A DNA stretch of 64,000 nucleotides from Rhizobium laguerreae (GCF_002008165.1 NZ_MRDM01000032.1:1-64000); one strand, 5' to 3'. Shown: positions 39,257-47,663, numbered from the stretch's first letter. A program made the numbers and translations. Notes: generated by a model not told the origin, from the letters alone.

Positions 39257-39763
39257 ATGCAGCGGACGAGCTTCAGCGACTTCAAATGCCCGGCGGCGCG
39301 TGCGCTCGACAGCGTCGGCGACTGGTGGAGCATGCTGATACTGCGCGATGCCTTTCAGGGACTTTCGCGCTTCGACGAATTCCAGAAAAGCCTCGGCGTG
39401 GCGCCGAACATCCTGACGCGGCGGCTCAAACATCTGACGGAAAAGGGGCTGTTCGAACGGCGGCTCTACCATCAGCGCCCTGCCCGCTACGAATATCTGC
39501 TGACGGAAAAGGGCCGTGATTTCTTTCCTGTTCTGATGACGCTGTTTTCCTGGGGAAGCCGGCACATCCCGGAAGAGGACCTCGCCTTTCTCTTGGGCGA
39601 TGCCGCTTCCGGCAGAGAGCGCCAGACGATGCTGGTCGATGCGCGGACCGGCGAAGAAGTGACCCCCGAAAACACCAGCCTGCTTGCAGGCCCCGCCGCC
39701 GACAACGAGGTGCACGAGCGGATCAACCGCATGCGCGCCTGGTATCTCGGCATCGACGCATAG
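39257..39763 (+). CDS. HxlR-family transcriptional regulator
   Basis: This 168-residue protein has the HxlR winged helix: MQRTSFSDFKCPAARALDSV, then SMLILRDAFQGLSRFDEFQK, LGVAPNILTRRLKHLTEKGL and the wing YHQRPARYEYLLTEKGRDFF. The conserved CPAARALD Cys near residue 11 is where some HxlR proteins sense thiol-reactive compounds. Two in-frame ATGs at 39224/39227 are rejected because they fall upstream of the operator-like repeat and outside the family's usual start. It is followed after 13 bases by the ketoacyl-synthase gene, so it probably regulates this pair. Confidence 0.88.
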   Translation: MQRTSFSDFKCPAARALDSVGDWWSMLILRDAFQGLSRFDEFQKSLGVAPNILTRRLKHLTEKGLFERRLYHQRPARYEYLLTEKGRDFFPVLMTLFSWGSRHIPEEDLAFLLGDAASGRERQTMLVDARTGEEVTPENTSLLAGPAADNEVHERINRMRAWYLGIDA

Positions 39764-39776
39764 AAAGGACAAAAGA

Positions 39777-41042
39777 ATGGATCGCATTGTTGTCACCGGC
39801 ATGGGACTTGTCTCGCCACTCGGCACCGGTGTCGAGCCCGCCTGGAAGCGCCTTCTCGATGGCGGTTCGGGGCTGCGGGTGCTGGTGGAGGATATCGTCG
39901 GCGAGCTCTCGGCCAAGGTCGGCGGCATCGTTCCCGGTATCGCGGAAGATGCTGAGGCTGGTTTTGATCCCGACCGTTACATCACGCCCAAGGACCAGAA
40001 GAAGATGGACCGCTTCATCCACTTCACCATGGCGGCGACGGAGGAAGCGGTGAGGCAGGCCGGCTGGATGCCGACCGACGAAGTCGAGCGCGAGCGCACG
40101 GCAACGATCATCGCGTCGGGCGTCGGCGGATTTCCGGCGATCGCCGAAGCGGTGCGGATCGGCGAAACGCGCGGCGTTCGGCGGCTGTCGCCTTTCACCG
40201 TGCCGTCCTTCCTCGTCAACCTCGCCGCCGGCCAGGTCAGCATCCGCTATGGCTTCAAGGGGCCGCTCGGGGCTCCGGTGACGGCGTGTGCGGCCAGCGT
40301 CCAGGCAATCGGCGATGCGGCGCGGCTGATCCGCTCCGGCGAAGCAGATGTGGCGATTTGCGGCGGTGCAGAGGCCTGCATCGACAAGGTGAGCCTCGGC
40401 GGCTTTGCCGCTGCACGTGCCCTTTCCACCGGTTTCAACGAGACGCCGGAGTTGGCGTCACGGCCCTTCGACACGGCGCGCGACGGTTTCGTCATGGGCG
40501 AAGGTGCAGGCGTCCTTGTCATCGAAACACTGGAGCATGCGCTTGCCCGTGGCGCCACGCCGCTCGCCGAACTCGTCGGCTATGGCACCGCTGCGGACGC
40601 CTACCACATGACCTCAGGCCCAGAAGACGGCGACGGCGCCCGCCGGGCGATGGAGGCAGCACTCAGGCAGGCGAAGATCCCCGCTTCGGAGGTCAGGCAT
40701 CTGAACGCGCATGCGACCTCGACACCGGTCGGTGACAGAGGCGAGATCGCGGCGATCGGCACGGTCTTCGGCCGCAATGGCGATATTGCCGTCAGCGCGA
40801 CGAAATCGGCGACCGGCCACCTGCTTGGCGCCGCCGGCGGCCTGGAGGCGATCTTCACCATCCTTGCGCTGCGCGACCAGATTGCACCGCCGACCCGCAA
40901 CCTCGATGAGGCTGATCCTGATGCCGGCGGCATCGATATCGTCGGCAAGACGGCGCGGCCGCTAGCGATGAACTATGCGATCACCAACGGTTTCGGCTTC
41001 GGCGGGGTGAATGCCAGCGCCCTGTTCCGCCGCTGGTCGTAA
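39777..41042 (+). CDS. Beta-ketoacyl-ACP synthase II (FabF-like), probably accessory
   Basis: This 421-residue condensing enzyme extends acyl chains on acyl carrier protein. The catalytic triad is complete: Cys171 (GAPVTACAASVQA), His312 (LNAHATSTPVGD) and His348 (ATKSATGHLLGAAGG). Length matches FabF. It is co-transcribed with an HxlR regulator rather than with acpP/fabG, so it is likely a second, regulated synthase (for unusual fatty acids or a secondary metabolite) rather than the housekeeping enzyme; that is inference. AGAAAGGAC precedes the ATG. Confidence 0.88.
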   Translation: MDRIVVTGMGLVSPLGTGVEPAWKRLLDGGSGLRVLVEDIVGELSAKVGGIVPGIAEDAEAGFDPDRYITPKDQKKMDRFIHFTMAATEEAVRQAGWMPTDEVERERTATIIASGVGGFPAIAEAVRIGETRGVRRLSPFTVPSFLVNLAAGQVSIRYGFKGPLGAPVTACAASVQAIGDAARLIRSGEADVAICGGAEACIDKVSLGGFAAARALSTGFNETPELASRPFDTARDGFVMGEGAGVLVIETLEHALARGATPLAELVGYGTAADAYHMTSGPEDGDGARRAMEAALRQAKIPASEVRHLNAHATSTPVGDRGEIAAIGTVFGRNGDIAVSATKSATGHLLGAAGGLEAIFTILALRDQIAPPTRNLDEADPDAGGIDIVGKTARPLAMNYAITNGFGFGGVNASALFRRWS

Positions 41043-41123
41043 AGTTCACTTTCCTTGCGCTGAAAATCGCCTACACTTCTGCTTTATCGGCGATCCTTTC
41101 CCCGATAGAGCCGGAGGTACACC

Positions 41124-41552
41124 ATGCGCGCCTTCTTCGCAGTTCTTATTCTGTGTGCCGCGTCCTTTCTCTCCCCTGTCTCGGCCCGCGCCGAAGATCC
41201 GATCGACACGACGCGGACGATGATCGAGGACCAGATCAAGGCCTTCCTCAAGGACGATGCCGAGACCGCCTATTCTTTCGCTGCTCCCGGCATCCGGGCA
41301 CTGTATCCCGACAAGAACCTGTTCTTCGCCATGGTGAAGAAGAGCTACGAGCCGGTCTATCACCCCGGCAATTACGCCTTCGGCCGCAGCCGCTCGATCG
41401 ACAATGGCGCGCTGATCTATCACGAGGTGCTGATTTCAGGCCGCGACGGCAAGGACTGGACAGCGATCTACCAGATCACGCGTCAGCCGGACGGCAGCTA
41501 CAGGATCAACGGCGTGCAGATCATGCCAGACGCGGACAGCAAGGGCATCTGA
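41124..41552 (+). CDS. DUF4864 secreted protein
   Basis: This 142-residue exported protein has a signal peptide (FFAVLILCAASFLSPVSARA) and the DUF4864 core (TMIEDQIKAFLKDDAETAYS; APGIRALYPDKNLFFAMVK; SYEPVYHPGNYAFG). The function of the family is unknown; the fold resembles nuclear-transport-factor-2-like domains. CGGAGGTAC is a strong ribosome site. It is a single gene followed by a GTTTCCAC/GTGGAAAC hairpin. Confidence 0.82.
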   Translation: MRAFFAVLILCAASFLSPVSARAEDPIDTTRTMIEDQIKAFLKDDAETAYSFAAPGIRALYPDKNLFFAMVKKSYEPVYHPGNYAFGRSRSIDNGALIYHEVLISGRDGKDWTAIYQITRQPDGSYRINGVQIMPDADSKGI

Positions 41553-41559
41553 CGCGCTG

Positions 41560-41581
41560 TTTCCACTCTTCGGTGGAAACT
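41560..41581. terminator. Hairpin after the DUF4864 gene
   Basis: GTTTCCAC (41560-41567) and GTGGAAAC (41574-41581) form a perfect 8-bp stem with a 6-base loop seven bases past the stop. No T-run follows, so termination is only probable. Confidence 0.5.
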
Positions 41582-41661
41582 CGACAGATTACACGGTTTC
41601 GTTGCAATAACGATTTCGAAATCCTCCTGGAGTAACAACGTGCCAACGGAGGGTTGTTGCG

Positions 41662-42747
41662 TTGAACGCCGGCAAACAATTTTTTACAGCTCTTGAGGCG
41701 TTGCGAGGAATTGCGGCTATCATGGTCATGTTCCTCCACACGGGTGGTACGCTGGGTCCGATCCCGGCGAATATCAGTTACCTTGCCGTTGACCTCTTCT
41801 TTCTGTTGAGCGGCGTCGTTCTTGCAAATTCATATGAGAAGCGACTGACAAGGGAGCAGATTTCGCCCACCGGGCTTCTGCTACAGCGTATCATTCGACT
41901 CTACCCTCTTTATCTTCTTTCGCTTCCGATCGGACTTTTCAGCTATGCGCTTAAAAACGGGTTGGACTACTCCACCCTGGCGGACCTTCTGCTGAGGGCA
42001 ATTCTGTTCATTCCAAGCGCAAGCCAAGAAGGTATCTTTCCCTTCAACGGGCCCAGCTGGTCGCTCTTCTTCGAGCTCTGGGTCGGAGTGCTGTTCTCCG
42101 TGCTTCTGATACGACTGTCATTCAGAAGCTTGCTCGCCATCGCCCTGGGTGCGGCCGGCATCACCATCTTTGGGGCATCGGTCGCAGGTAACTTCGATAT
42201 TGGTCCCGAGGCGGGCGACTTCAGATTTGGCTTTTCAAGAGTGCTGTTCTCGTTCTCGCTCGGAATCTGCCTTTACAGGTTATATGACGTCCAGAAACCG
42301 AATACAGCCAATAACGGCAACGTTATCGGCCTTCTTCTCTGTGGTTGTCTGATCGTCATCGCCAACATACCAGCCCGCATATTCTTCGGTTTCCCATATT
42401 TTGATTTTTTAATATGCCTCGTGGTCTTCCCGGCCATTGTCTGGCTTGCGATGCGCACGAGACAGACCGGCCTGGTCGAGCTGGTATTCCGTTGGCTGGG
42501 GAGGCTTTCCTATCCGATTTATATCCTGCATGGCCCCATCTTCAGTCTGCTGCAGTCGCTGCGGCAAAAGGGCTTTGACCTTCCTACCTCTCCGGCAGCC
42601 GGTATGGTCGTCGTAGTCGGAATTTTCATTGTGGCTGGCATCGCCGCCGTCCACTTCGACGAGCCAGTGCGAAAAAAACTTAGAATAATGGTTGCGCCAA
42701 ACCCGGCGTCCGCAGTCCCCGCGGTAAGCAACGCGGGGCCGGAGTAG
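41662..42747 (+). CDS. Acyltransferase 3 (OafA/YrhL-type) membrane protein
   Basis: This 361-residue integral membrane protein has about ten hydrophobic helices. The family hallmarks are visible: LEALRGIAAIMVMFLHTGG with the catalytic-type His, FLLSGVVLANSYEKRL, and LGRLSYPIYILHGPIF near the C-terminus. Members transfer acyl groups to extracytoplasmic sugars such as lipopolysaccharide, exopolysaccharide or Nod factor. The start is TTG with GGAGGGTTG upstream. Base composition is visibly less GC-rich than its neighbours, with several TTT/TTA codons, suggesting recent acquisition. It ends three bases from tgt on the opposite strand. Confidence 0.85.
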   Translation: MNAGKQFFTALEALRGIAAIMVMFLHTGGTLGPIPANISYLAVDLFFLLSGVVLANSYEKRLTREQISPTGLLLQRIIRLYPLYLLSLPIGLFSYALKNGLDYSTLADLLLRAILFIPSASQEGIFPFNGPSWSLFFELWVGVLFSVLLIRLSFRSLLAIALGAAGITIFGASVAGNFDIGPEAGDFRFGFSRVLFSFSLGICLYRLYDVQKPNTANNGNVIGLLLCGCLIVIANIPARIFFGFPYFDFLICLVVFPAIVWLAMRTRQTGLVELVFRWLGRLSYPIYILHGPIFSLLQSLRQKGFDLPTSPAAGMVVVVGIFIVAGIAAVHFDEPVRKKLRIMVAPNPASAVPAVSNAGPE

Positions 42748-42750
42748 CCT

Positions 42751-43881
42751 TTACACCGGTTCGAGATCGCCCCTCGCCCATTGCTCCTGCGTTTCCGCCA
42801 TGAAATCGGCGAAGCGGCCTTCGGCGATCGCCTTGCGGATGCCCTGCATCAGCTCCTGGTAATAAGCGAGATTGTGCCAGGAGAGCAGCATGCCGCCGAG
42901 CGCCTCGTTGGAGCGGACGAGATGGTGCAGATAGGCGCGCGAATAATCACGCGAGGCCGGGCAGTTCGACTGTTCGTCGAGCGGGCGCATATCCTCGGCA
43001 TGGCGGGCATTGCGGATATTGACCTTGCCGCGGCGGGTAAAAGCCAGACCATGGCGGCCCGAACGCGTCGGCATGACGCAGTCGAACATGTCGATGCCGC
43101 GGGCGACCGATTTCAGGATATCATCAGGCGTGCCGACGCCCATGAGGTAACGCGGCTTTTCCAGAGGAAGCACGGGCAGCGTCGTTTCCAGCATCTGCAG
43201 CATGACATCCTGCGGCTCGCCGACGGCAAGGCCGCCGATCGCATACCCCTTGAGATCGAGCTGGGCCAGCGCCTCAGCCGAGCGGATGCGCAGCGCCGGG
43301 ATATCGCCGCCCTGGACGATGCCGAACATCGCCTTGCCTGGCTGCTCGCCGAAGGCGACCCTGCAGCGCTCGGCCCAGCGCAGCGACATTTCCATGGCGC
43401 GCTCGATCTCCTTCGGCTCGGCCGGCAGCGCCACGCATTCATCGAGCTGCATCTGGATATCGGAGCCGAGCAGCCCCTGGATTTCGATGGAGCGCTCTGG
43501 CGACATATGGTGGAGGCTGCCATCGACATGCGACTTGAAGGTGACGCCCTGCTCGTCGAGCTTGCGCAGGCCGGATAGCGACATCACCTGGAAACCGCCC
43601 GAGTCCGTCAGGATCGGGTGCTCCCAGCGAATGAGCTTATGCAGGCCGCCGAGACGGGCGACACGCTCGGCCGTCGGCCGCAGCATCAGGTGATAGGTAT
43701 TGCCGAGGATGATATCGGCGCCGGTCTCGCGCACCTGGTCGAGATACATGGCCTTAACCGTACCGACGGTGCCGACCGGCATGAAGGCCGGCGTGCGGAT
43801 CTCGCCGCGCGGCATGGAGATTTGGCCGAGGCGTGCGCCGGCATCGGTCTTCTTCAAGGTGAATTGGAAGTTGTCTGTCAT
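42751..43881 (-). CDS. tgt: tRNA-guanine transglycosylase
   Basis: This 376-residue enzyme exchanges guanine-34 for preQ1 in queuosine tRNAs. Catalytic residues are present: Asp93 (LTDSGGFQVMS) and Asp267 (FDCVMPTRSGRHG). The zinc site is unusual: the C-x-C-x2-C triad expected near residues 305-310 reads S-N-C-P-A-S, so only Cys307 and the distal His336 (SWHNL) remain. The gene overlaps queA by ATGA and sits in the standard rhizobial order coaD-ppiA-ppiB-queA-tgt. It lies three bases from the convergent acyltransferase gene, leaving no room for a separate terminator. Confidence 0.95.
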   Translation of the reverse strand: MTDNFQFTLKKTDAGARLGQISMPRGEIRTPAFMPVGTVGTVKAMYLDQVRETGADIILGNTYHLMLRPTAERVARLGGLHKLIRWEHPILTDSGGFQVMSLSGLRKLDEQGVTFKSHVDGSLHHMSPERSIEIQGLLGSDIQMQLDECVALPAEPKEIERAMEMSLRWAERCRVAFGEQPGKAMFGIVQGGDIPALRIRSAEALAQLDLKGYAIGGLAVGEPQDVMLQMLETTLPVLPLEKPRYLMGVGTPDDILKSVARGIDMFDCVMPTRSGRHGLAFTRRGKVNIRNARHAEDMRPLDEQSNCPASRDYSRAYLHHLVRSNEALGGMLLSWHNLAYYQELMQGIRKAIAEGRFADFMAETQEQWARGDLEPV

Positions 43882-44963
43882 CTGTCTTTCCGGAAAAGAA
43901 GGCTCGCGTCGCCGTAAGAGTAGAAGCGGTAGCCCGTCGAAATGGCGTGTTGATAAGCCGCGTGCATGGTCTCGAGGCCGGCAAAGGCCGAGACCAGCAT
44001 GAACAGCGTCGAGCGCGGCAGATGGAAATTGGTCATCAGCATGTCGACCGCCTTGAAGCGGTAACCAGGCGTGATGAAGATGCCGGTAGCGCCGGCCCAG
44101 GGCATGATCTCTCCGCTTTCCGCGGCCGCACTCTCGATGAGCCGCAACGAGGTGGTGCCGACACAGATGATGCGCCCGCCTCTTTCCCGCACGGCATTCA
44201 GCCGGGCGGCGATCTCAGCGCTGACATAGCCGCTTTCCAGATGCATCTTGTGATCGGCGGTATCGTCGGCCTTGACCGGCAGGAAAGTGCCGGCACCGAC
44301 GTGCAGCGTGACGAAATGGCGTTCAATGCCGGCCCTATCGAGCGCTTCGAACAGGCCCGGTGTGAAATGCAGGCCGGCGGTGGGGGCGGCAACGGCGCCC
44401 TCCTCGCGGGCATAGATCGTCTGGTAGTCGGCGCGGTCGCGTTCGTCCTCGGGACGTTTGGCGGCTATATAGGGCGGCAGCGGGATATGGCCGACGGCGG
44501 CGATCGCCTCGTCAAGCGCCGGGCCTGAGAGATCGAACAGCAGCGTCACCTCGCCGGCCTCGCCCTTTTCCCCGACGGTGGCGTCGAGCGAGCCGAGAAA
44601 GCAGCTTTCGCCGGAATGGCCGAAGGAGATGCGGTCGCCCTGCTTGATACGCTTGCCCGGCTTGGCGAAGGCCTTCCAGCGGCTGGGGCCGGTGCGCATG
44701 TGCAGCGTTGCCGACACCTGCTGGCCGCCGGCGCCGTCACGATGGCGGATGCCCTCGAGCTGGGCGGGAATGACCTTGGTATCGTTAAAGACCAGCGCAT
44801 CGCCGGGCCGCAGAAAGGATGTGAGATCGCCGACGCGATGGTCCGACAGGCTGTTTTCCGCATTCGGATCGATGACGAGCAGGCGCGCGCTGTCGCGCGG
44901 TTCGGCGGGCCTCAACGCTATACGTTCGTCGGGCAGATCGAAGTCGAAAAGGTCTACGCGCAT
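43878..44963 (-). CDS. queA: S-adenosylmethionine:tRNA ribosyltransferase-isomerase
   Basis: This 361-residue QueA converts the preQ1 inserted by Tgt into epoxyqueuosine using the ribosyl part of S-adenosylmethionine. Family motifs include DFDLPDERIALRPAEPRDSARLL, LVFNDTKVIPAQLEG, GAVAAPTAGLHFT, VTLHVGAGTFLPV and MTNFHLPRSTLFMLVSAFAG. I choose MRVDLFDFDLP at 44963; six further upstream codons are open and possible. It overlaps tgt by four bases. A strong terminator lies between it and ppiB, so it may have its own promoter in the 74-base gap. Confidence 0.95.
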   Translation of the reverse strand: MRVDLFDFDLPDERIALRPAEPRDSARLLVIDPNAENSLSDHRVGDLTSFLRPGDALVFNDTKVIPAQLEGIRHRDGAGGQQVSATLHMRTGPSRWKAFAKPGKRIKQGDRISFGHSGESCFLGSLDATVGEKGEAGEVTLLFDLSGPALDEAIAAVGHIPLPPYIAAKRPEDERDRADYQTIYAREEGAVAAPTAGLHFTPGLFEALDRAGIERHFVTLHVGAGTFLPVKADDTADHKMHLESGYVSAEIAARLNAVRERGGRIICVGTTSLRLIESAAAESGEIMPWAGATGIFITPGYRFKAVDMLMTNFHLPRSTLFMLVSAFAGLETMHAAYQHAISTGYRFYSYGDASLLFRKDR

Positions 44964-44984
44964 CAGGGCACTTTCAGGCAAAGC

Positions 44985-45023
44985 GAAACCCGCCCCGCGC
45001 AGCTATGCGCAAGGGCGGGTTTC
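44985..45023 (-). terminator. Terminator between ppiB and queA
   Basis: GAAACCCGCCC (44985-44995) and GGGCGGGTTTC (45013-45023) form a perfect 11-bp stem, extended by an inner GCGCA/TGCGC stem. It lies directly after the ppiB stop on the minus strand. Confidence 0.75.
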
Positions 45024-45037
45024 AGCAGAAATCACAA

Positions 45038-45547
45038 TCAGACGTCGGCGGCAACCCGCATGGAGACGATCGAGTCCGGATCGGAAACCGGCTCGCCGCG
45101 CTTGATCTTGTCGACGTTGTCCATGCCTTCGATGACCTGGCCCCAGACGGAATACTGCTTGTTCAGCCAGGGCGCGTCGGTGAAGCAGATGAAGAACTGC
45201 GAATTGGCCGAGTTCGGGTTCTGCGAACGGGCCATCGAGCAGGTGCCGCGCGTATGCGTGGTCGCAGAGAATTCGGCCTTCAGATCCGGCTTCGAGGAGC
45301 CGCCCATGCCGGCGCGGCTGGGATTGAAGGTTTCCGAGCCCTTCTTGCCGAATTCGACATCGCCCGTCTGGGCCATGAAATCCTGGATGACGCGGTGGAA
45401 AACGACGCCGTCATAGGCCTTCTCGCGCGCGAGTTCCTTGATGCGGGCGACATGCTCCGGAGCAACCTGCGGCAAAAGCTGAATGACAACCTTGCCCTTG
45501 GTGGTTTCCAGAATGACGGTGTTTTCGGGATCCTTGATCTCGACCAT
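45038..45547 (-). CDS. ppiB: Cytoplasmic peptidyl-prolyl cis-trans isomerase (cyclophilin)
   Basis: This 169-residue cyclophilin has FHRVIQDFMAQTGDVEFG, GTCSMARSQNPNSANSQFFI and WGQVIEGMDNVDKI, the conserved catalytic Arg and substrate groove. It has no signal peptide, so it acts in the cytoplasm. It is about 60% alike by eye to the neighbouring ppiA and clearly a tandem duplicate specialised for a different compartment. AGGAGAAGAC precedes the start. The stop is followed by a strong terminator. Confidence 0.92.
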   Translation of the reverse strand: MVEIKDPENTVILETTKGKVVIQLLPQVAPEHVARIKELAREKAYDGVVFHRVIQDFMAQTGDVEFGKKGSETFNPSRAGMGGSSKPDLKAEFSATTHTRGTCSMARSQNPNSANSQFFICFTDAPWLNKQYSVWGQVIEGMDNVDKIKRGEPVSDPDSIVSMRVAADV

Positions 45548-45576
45548 TGTCTTCTCCTCTAGTTTTCTCTCGTAAC

Positions 45577-46149
45577 TTACTTGTTGCCCAGGGTGACCTT
45601 GATCATCCGGTCGGGACTCTTGACTTCGCCGTTCTGGCCTTCGCCCTTCTTGATCTTGTCGACGTTCTCCATGCCGGAGACGACCTTGCCGACGACGGTG
45701 TACTGGCCGTTCAGGAAGGAACCGTCGGCGAACATGATGAAGAACTGCGAATTGGCGGAATTCGGATCCTGCGAGCGGGCCATGCCGACCGTACCGCGCA
45801 CGAACGGGGTCTTGGAGAATTCAGCCGGGATGTCAGCCATGTCAGAGGAGCCGGTGCCGGCGAGACTCGCATCGAAGCCCTTTTCCATGTTGCCGTATTT
45901 GACGTCGCCGGTCTGAGCCATGAAGCCATCGATGACGCGATGGAAGGCGACATTGTCGTATTCGCCCTTCTTGGCCAGCGCCTCGATCTGGGCAACATGC
46001 TTCGGCGCCACCTCAGGCATGAGTTGGATGACAACAGGGCCATTCTTCAGCTGGATGGTGAGATAATGATCGGCCGACTGGGCGAAGGCATCCCCCGCGA
46101 AGGAGGCGAGATACAACACGCCGGCAAATGCGAGATAAAAGAGTTTCAT
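45577..46149 (-). CDS. ppiA: Periplasmic peptidyl-prolyl cis-trans isomerase (cyclophilin)
   Basis: This 190-residue cyclophilin has a signal peptide (MKLFYLAFAGVLYLASFAGDAFA) and the catalytic motifs FHRVIDGFMAQTGDVKYG, GTVGMARSQDPNSANSQFFI and VVGKVVSGMENVDKIKK. It assists folding of periplasmic proteins. It lies 29 bases before ppiB and 51 bases after coaD on the same strand, so the three are probably co-transcribed. Confidence 0.92.
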   Translation of the reverse strand: MKLFYLAFAGVLYLASFAGDAFAQSADHYLTIQLKNGPVVIQLMPEVAPKHVAQIEALAKKGEYDNVAFHRVIDGFMAQTGDVKYGNMEKGFDASLAGTGSSDMADIPAEFSKTPFVRGTVGMARSQDPNSANSQFFIMFADGSFLNGQYTVVGKVVSGMENVDKIKKGEGQNGEVKSPDRMIKVTLGNK

Positions 46150-46200
46150 ATGAGCTCCATTGCGGCGGGTTCCGCCTAGTCTTTGCGCTTGCTAGTCTTG

Positions 46201-46695
46201 CTAGTTTGGGCGCTTGGATGTGAGGGCTTGCAAGACGGCGGCCGGCACGAAAGCGCTGACATCGCCGCCCATGGCGGCGATCTGGCGGACCAATGTGGCG
46301 GTAATGGGCCGCGAGGCCGTGCCCGCCGGCAAAAAGATGGTCTGAATATCGGGCGCCATCGTCCGGTTCATGCCGGCCATCTGCATTTCGTAATCGAGAT
46401 CGGTGCCGTCGCGAAGACCGCGGATCAACAGCGTGGCGCCATGGGTGCGGGCGGCATCGACGACCAGATTGTCGAAGGCGACGACGGTGACGTCGCCGGT
46501 CTTGCCAGGCAGCGCTTCAGCCAGTGAACGGCGGATCAGCTCAGCTCTCTCCTCAAAGGAAAAGAGCGGCGCCTTGCCGGGATGGATGCCGATCGCGACG
46601 ATCACCTTTTCGGCGACGTTGAGCGCCTGGACCAGAACATCCACATGCCCATTGGTGATCGGGTCGAAGGACCCCGGATAGAAAGCTGTCGTCAT
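46201..46695 (-). CDS. coaD: Phosphopantetheine adenylyltransferase
   Basis: This 164-residue CoaD catalyses the penultimate step of coenzyme A synthesis. The nucleotidyl-transferase motif FYPGSFDPITNGHVDVL (TxGH-type) is at the N-terminus; LIRGLRDGTDLDYEMQMAGMNR and the C-terminal ITATLVRQIAAMGGDV region are also typical. It heads the coaD-ppiA-ppiB run and lies downstream of gyrA, a conserved rhizobial neighbourhood, with three small plus-strand genes in between. Confidence 0.95.
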   Translation of the reverse strand: MTTAFYPGSFDPITNGHVDVLVQALNVAEKVIVAIGIHPGKAPLFSFEERAELIRRSLAEALPGKTGDVTVVAFDNLVVDAARTHGATLLIRGLRDGTDLDYEMQMAGMNRTMAPDIQTIFLPAGTASRPITATLVRQIAAMGGDVSAFVPAAVLQALTSKRPN

Positions 46696-46785
46696 GTGGC
46701 CCGACCGTTGGTTTGACGCCTTTTGTCACGGATGACGCCTTCTCGCAAGTGATTTGGCCAGTCGTTCCGGGCGGCTGAACGGCGG

Positions 46786-47064
46786 ATGAATGTGCCGTTC
46801 AAGACCGTTTCAGACAGGATCTGCTTAACTCCGATCATCAAAGCAGCCGATGCCATTCCGGCATCCGGCGCTCCCCGAAAGACCAGGTCCATGCTGATCG
46901 TGCTCGTTGCACTTGCCGTCGTTTCCTCCCTCGCCGCCGAGATGGCTTATGGCTATTTCGCCGACCGATACGAGATGAGCTGGGTGCAGCCGGAGCTTGC
47001 CGAGCATGCGGCGATCGTGCGCGCTCAGGGCCGGCTGCGTGAAAAAAACGAGCTTCGAATCTGA
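46786..47064 (+). CDS. Small single-pass membrane protein, unknown
   Basis: The protein is up to 92 residues, with one hydrophobic segment (MLIVLVALAVVSSLAAEMAYGYF) followed by a charged helix (LAEHAAIVRAQGRLREKNEL). If translation begins at the internal ATG at 46891 it would be a 57-residue protein with the membrane helix at its N-terminus. The longer start at 46786 has GGCGGATG close by. No family recognised. It is divergent from coaD. Confidence 0.5.
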   Translation: MNVPFKTVSDRICLTPIIKAADAIPASGAPRKTRSMLIVLVALAVVSSLAAEMAYGYFADRYEMSWVQPELAEHAAIVRAQGRLREKNELRI

Positions 47065-47197
47065 ATGCCAGATGAACGAGACATTCAAGGTCGCTTCAGA
47101 TCGGCATTGGTAAACACCCGATCAACATCCGGCGGAACCATTTACAGACGGATGCGTTCATTCAACCGATACATAGAGCGGCGCGGAAGGAATAAAA

Positions 47198-47353
47198 ATG
47201 CCCGGTAAGATTACGATGATTAACGTGCTCTGGATGGTAATGGTCACGGGCATGTTGACCGCAACTGTCGCTCTCTATGATCAGAAGGTCGATACGTCCA
47301 AGGTTTATGGTCCCTATGCTTCGGCCCGGACGGCCGTGCTGGGCCAGTACTGA
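47198..47353 (+). CDS. 51-residue membrane peptide
   Basis: The frame MPGKITMINVLWMVMVTGML continues to a Tyr-rich C-terminus (VYGPYASARTAVLGQY) and contains one membrane helix. GGAAGGA lies seven bases before the ATG. The gene is followed after 36 bases by another tiny membrane protein gene, and a terminator closes the pair. No family recognised, but codon use and ribosome sites support real expression. Confidence 0.55.
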   Translation: MPGKITMINVLWMVMVTGMLTATVALYDQKVDTSKVYGPYASARTAVLGQY

Positions 47354-47389
47354 GGGGCGAGAACGCAACTCCCCAGGAAAGGAATGCCT

Positions 47390-47524
47390 ATGTTCACGAT
47401 CTTGACAGTGCTCACCGCCCTTATCAGCGTCATGTTCATCGTGTCTGTGGCCTCAACGATTTCAGCGCTCCGGCGCGAGGGCGAAGAGGTGAAGGCTCTG
47501 AACGAAAAACATAGAGCGTTCTGA
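47390..47524 (+). CDS. 44-residue membrane peptide
   Basis: The sequence MFTILTVLTALISVMFIVSV gives an N-terminal membrane helix, followed by a charged tail (ALRREGEEVKALNEKHRAF). CCAGGAAAGGA lies upstream; an in-frame ATG at 47384 directly abuts that site and is the less likely start. It forms a probable two-gene unit with the 51-residue peptide and is followed by an intrinsic terminator. Confidence 0.55.
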   Translation: MFTILTVLTALISVMFIVSVASTISALRREGEEVKALNEKHRAF

Positions 47525-47585
47525 CGTTCCTTTCTCTCCTCTTCCCACCCTTGAGCGGCACCCTTCCGTCGCCAGGACCATTCAA

Positions 47586-47614
47586 AGCCGGATGCACCCA
47601 GCGTCCGGCTTTTT
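47586..47614 (+). terminator. Intrinsic terminator after the small membrane peptides
   Basis: AGCCGGA (47586-47592) pairs with TCCGGCT (47604-47610), followed by TTTTC. It ends plus-strand transcription before gyrA. Confidence 0.75.
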
Positions 47615-47663
47615 CTTTGGGTGTCGTCCTCAACCATCATTGGACTTGAAAAAAGGGCGGCTT

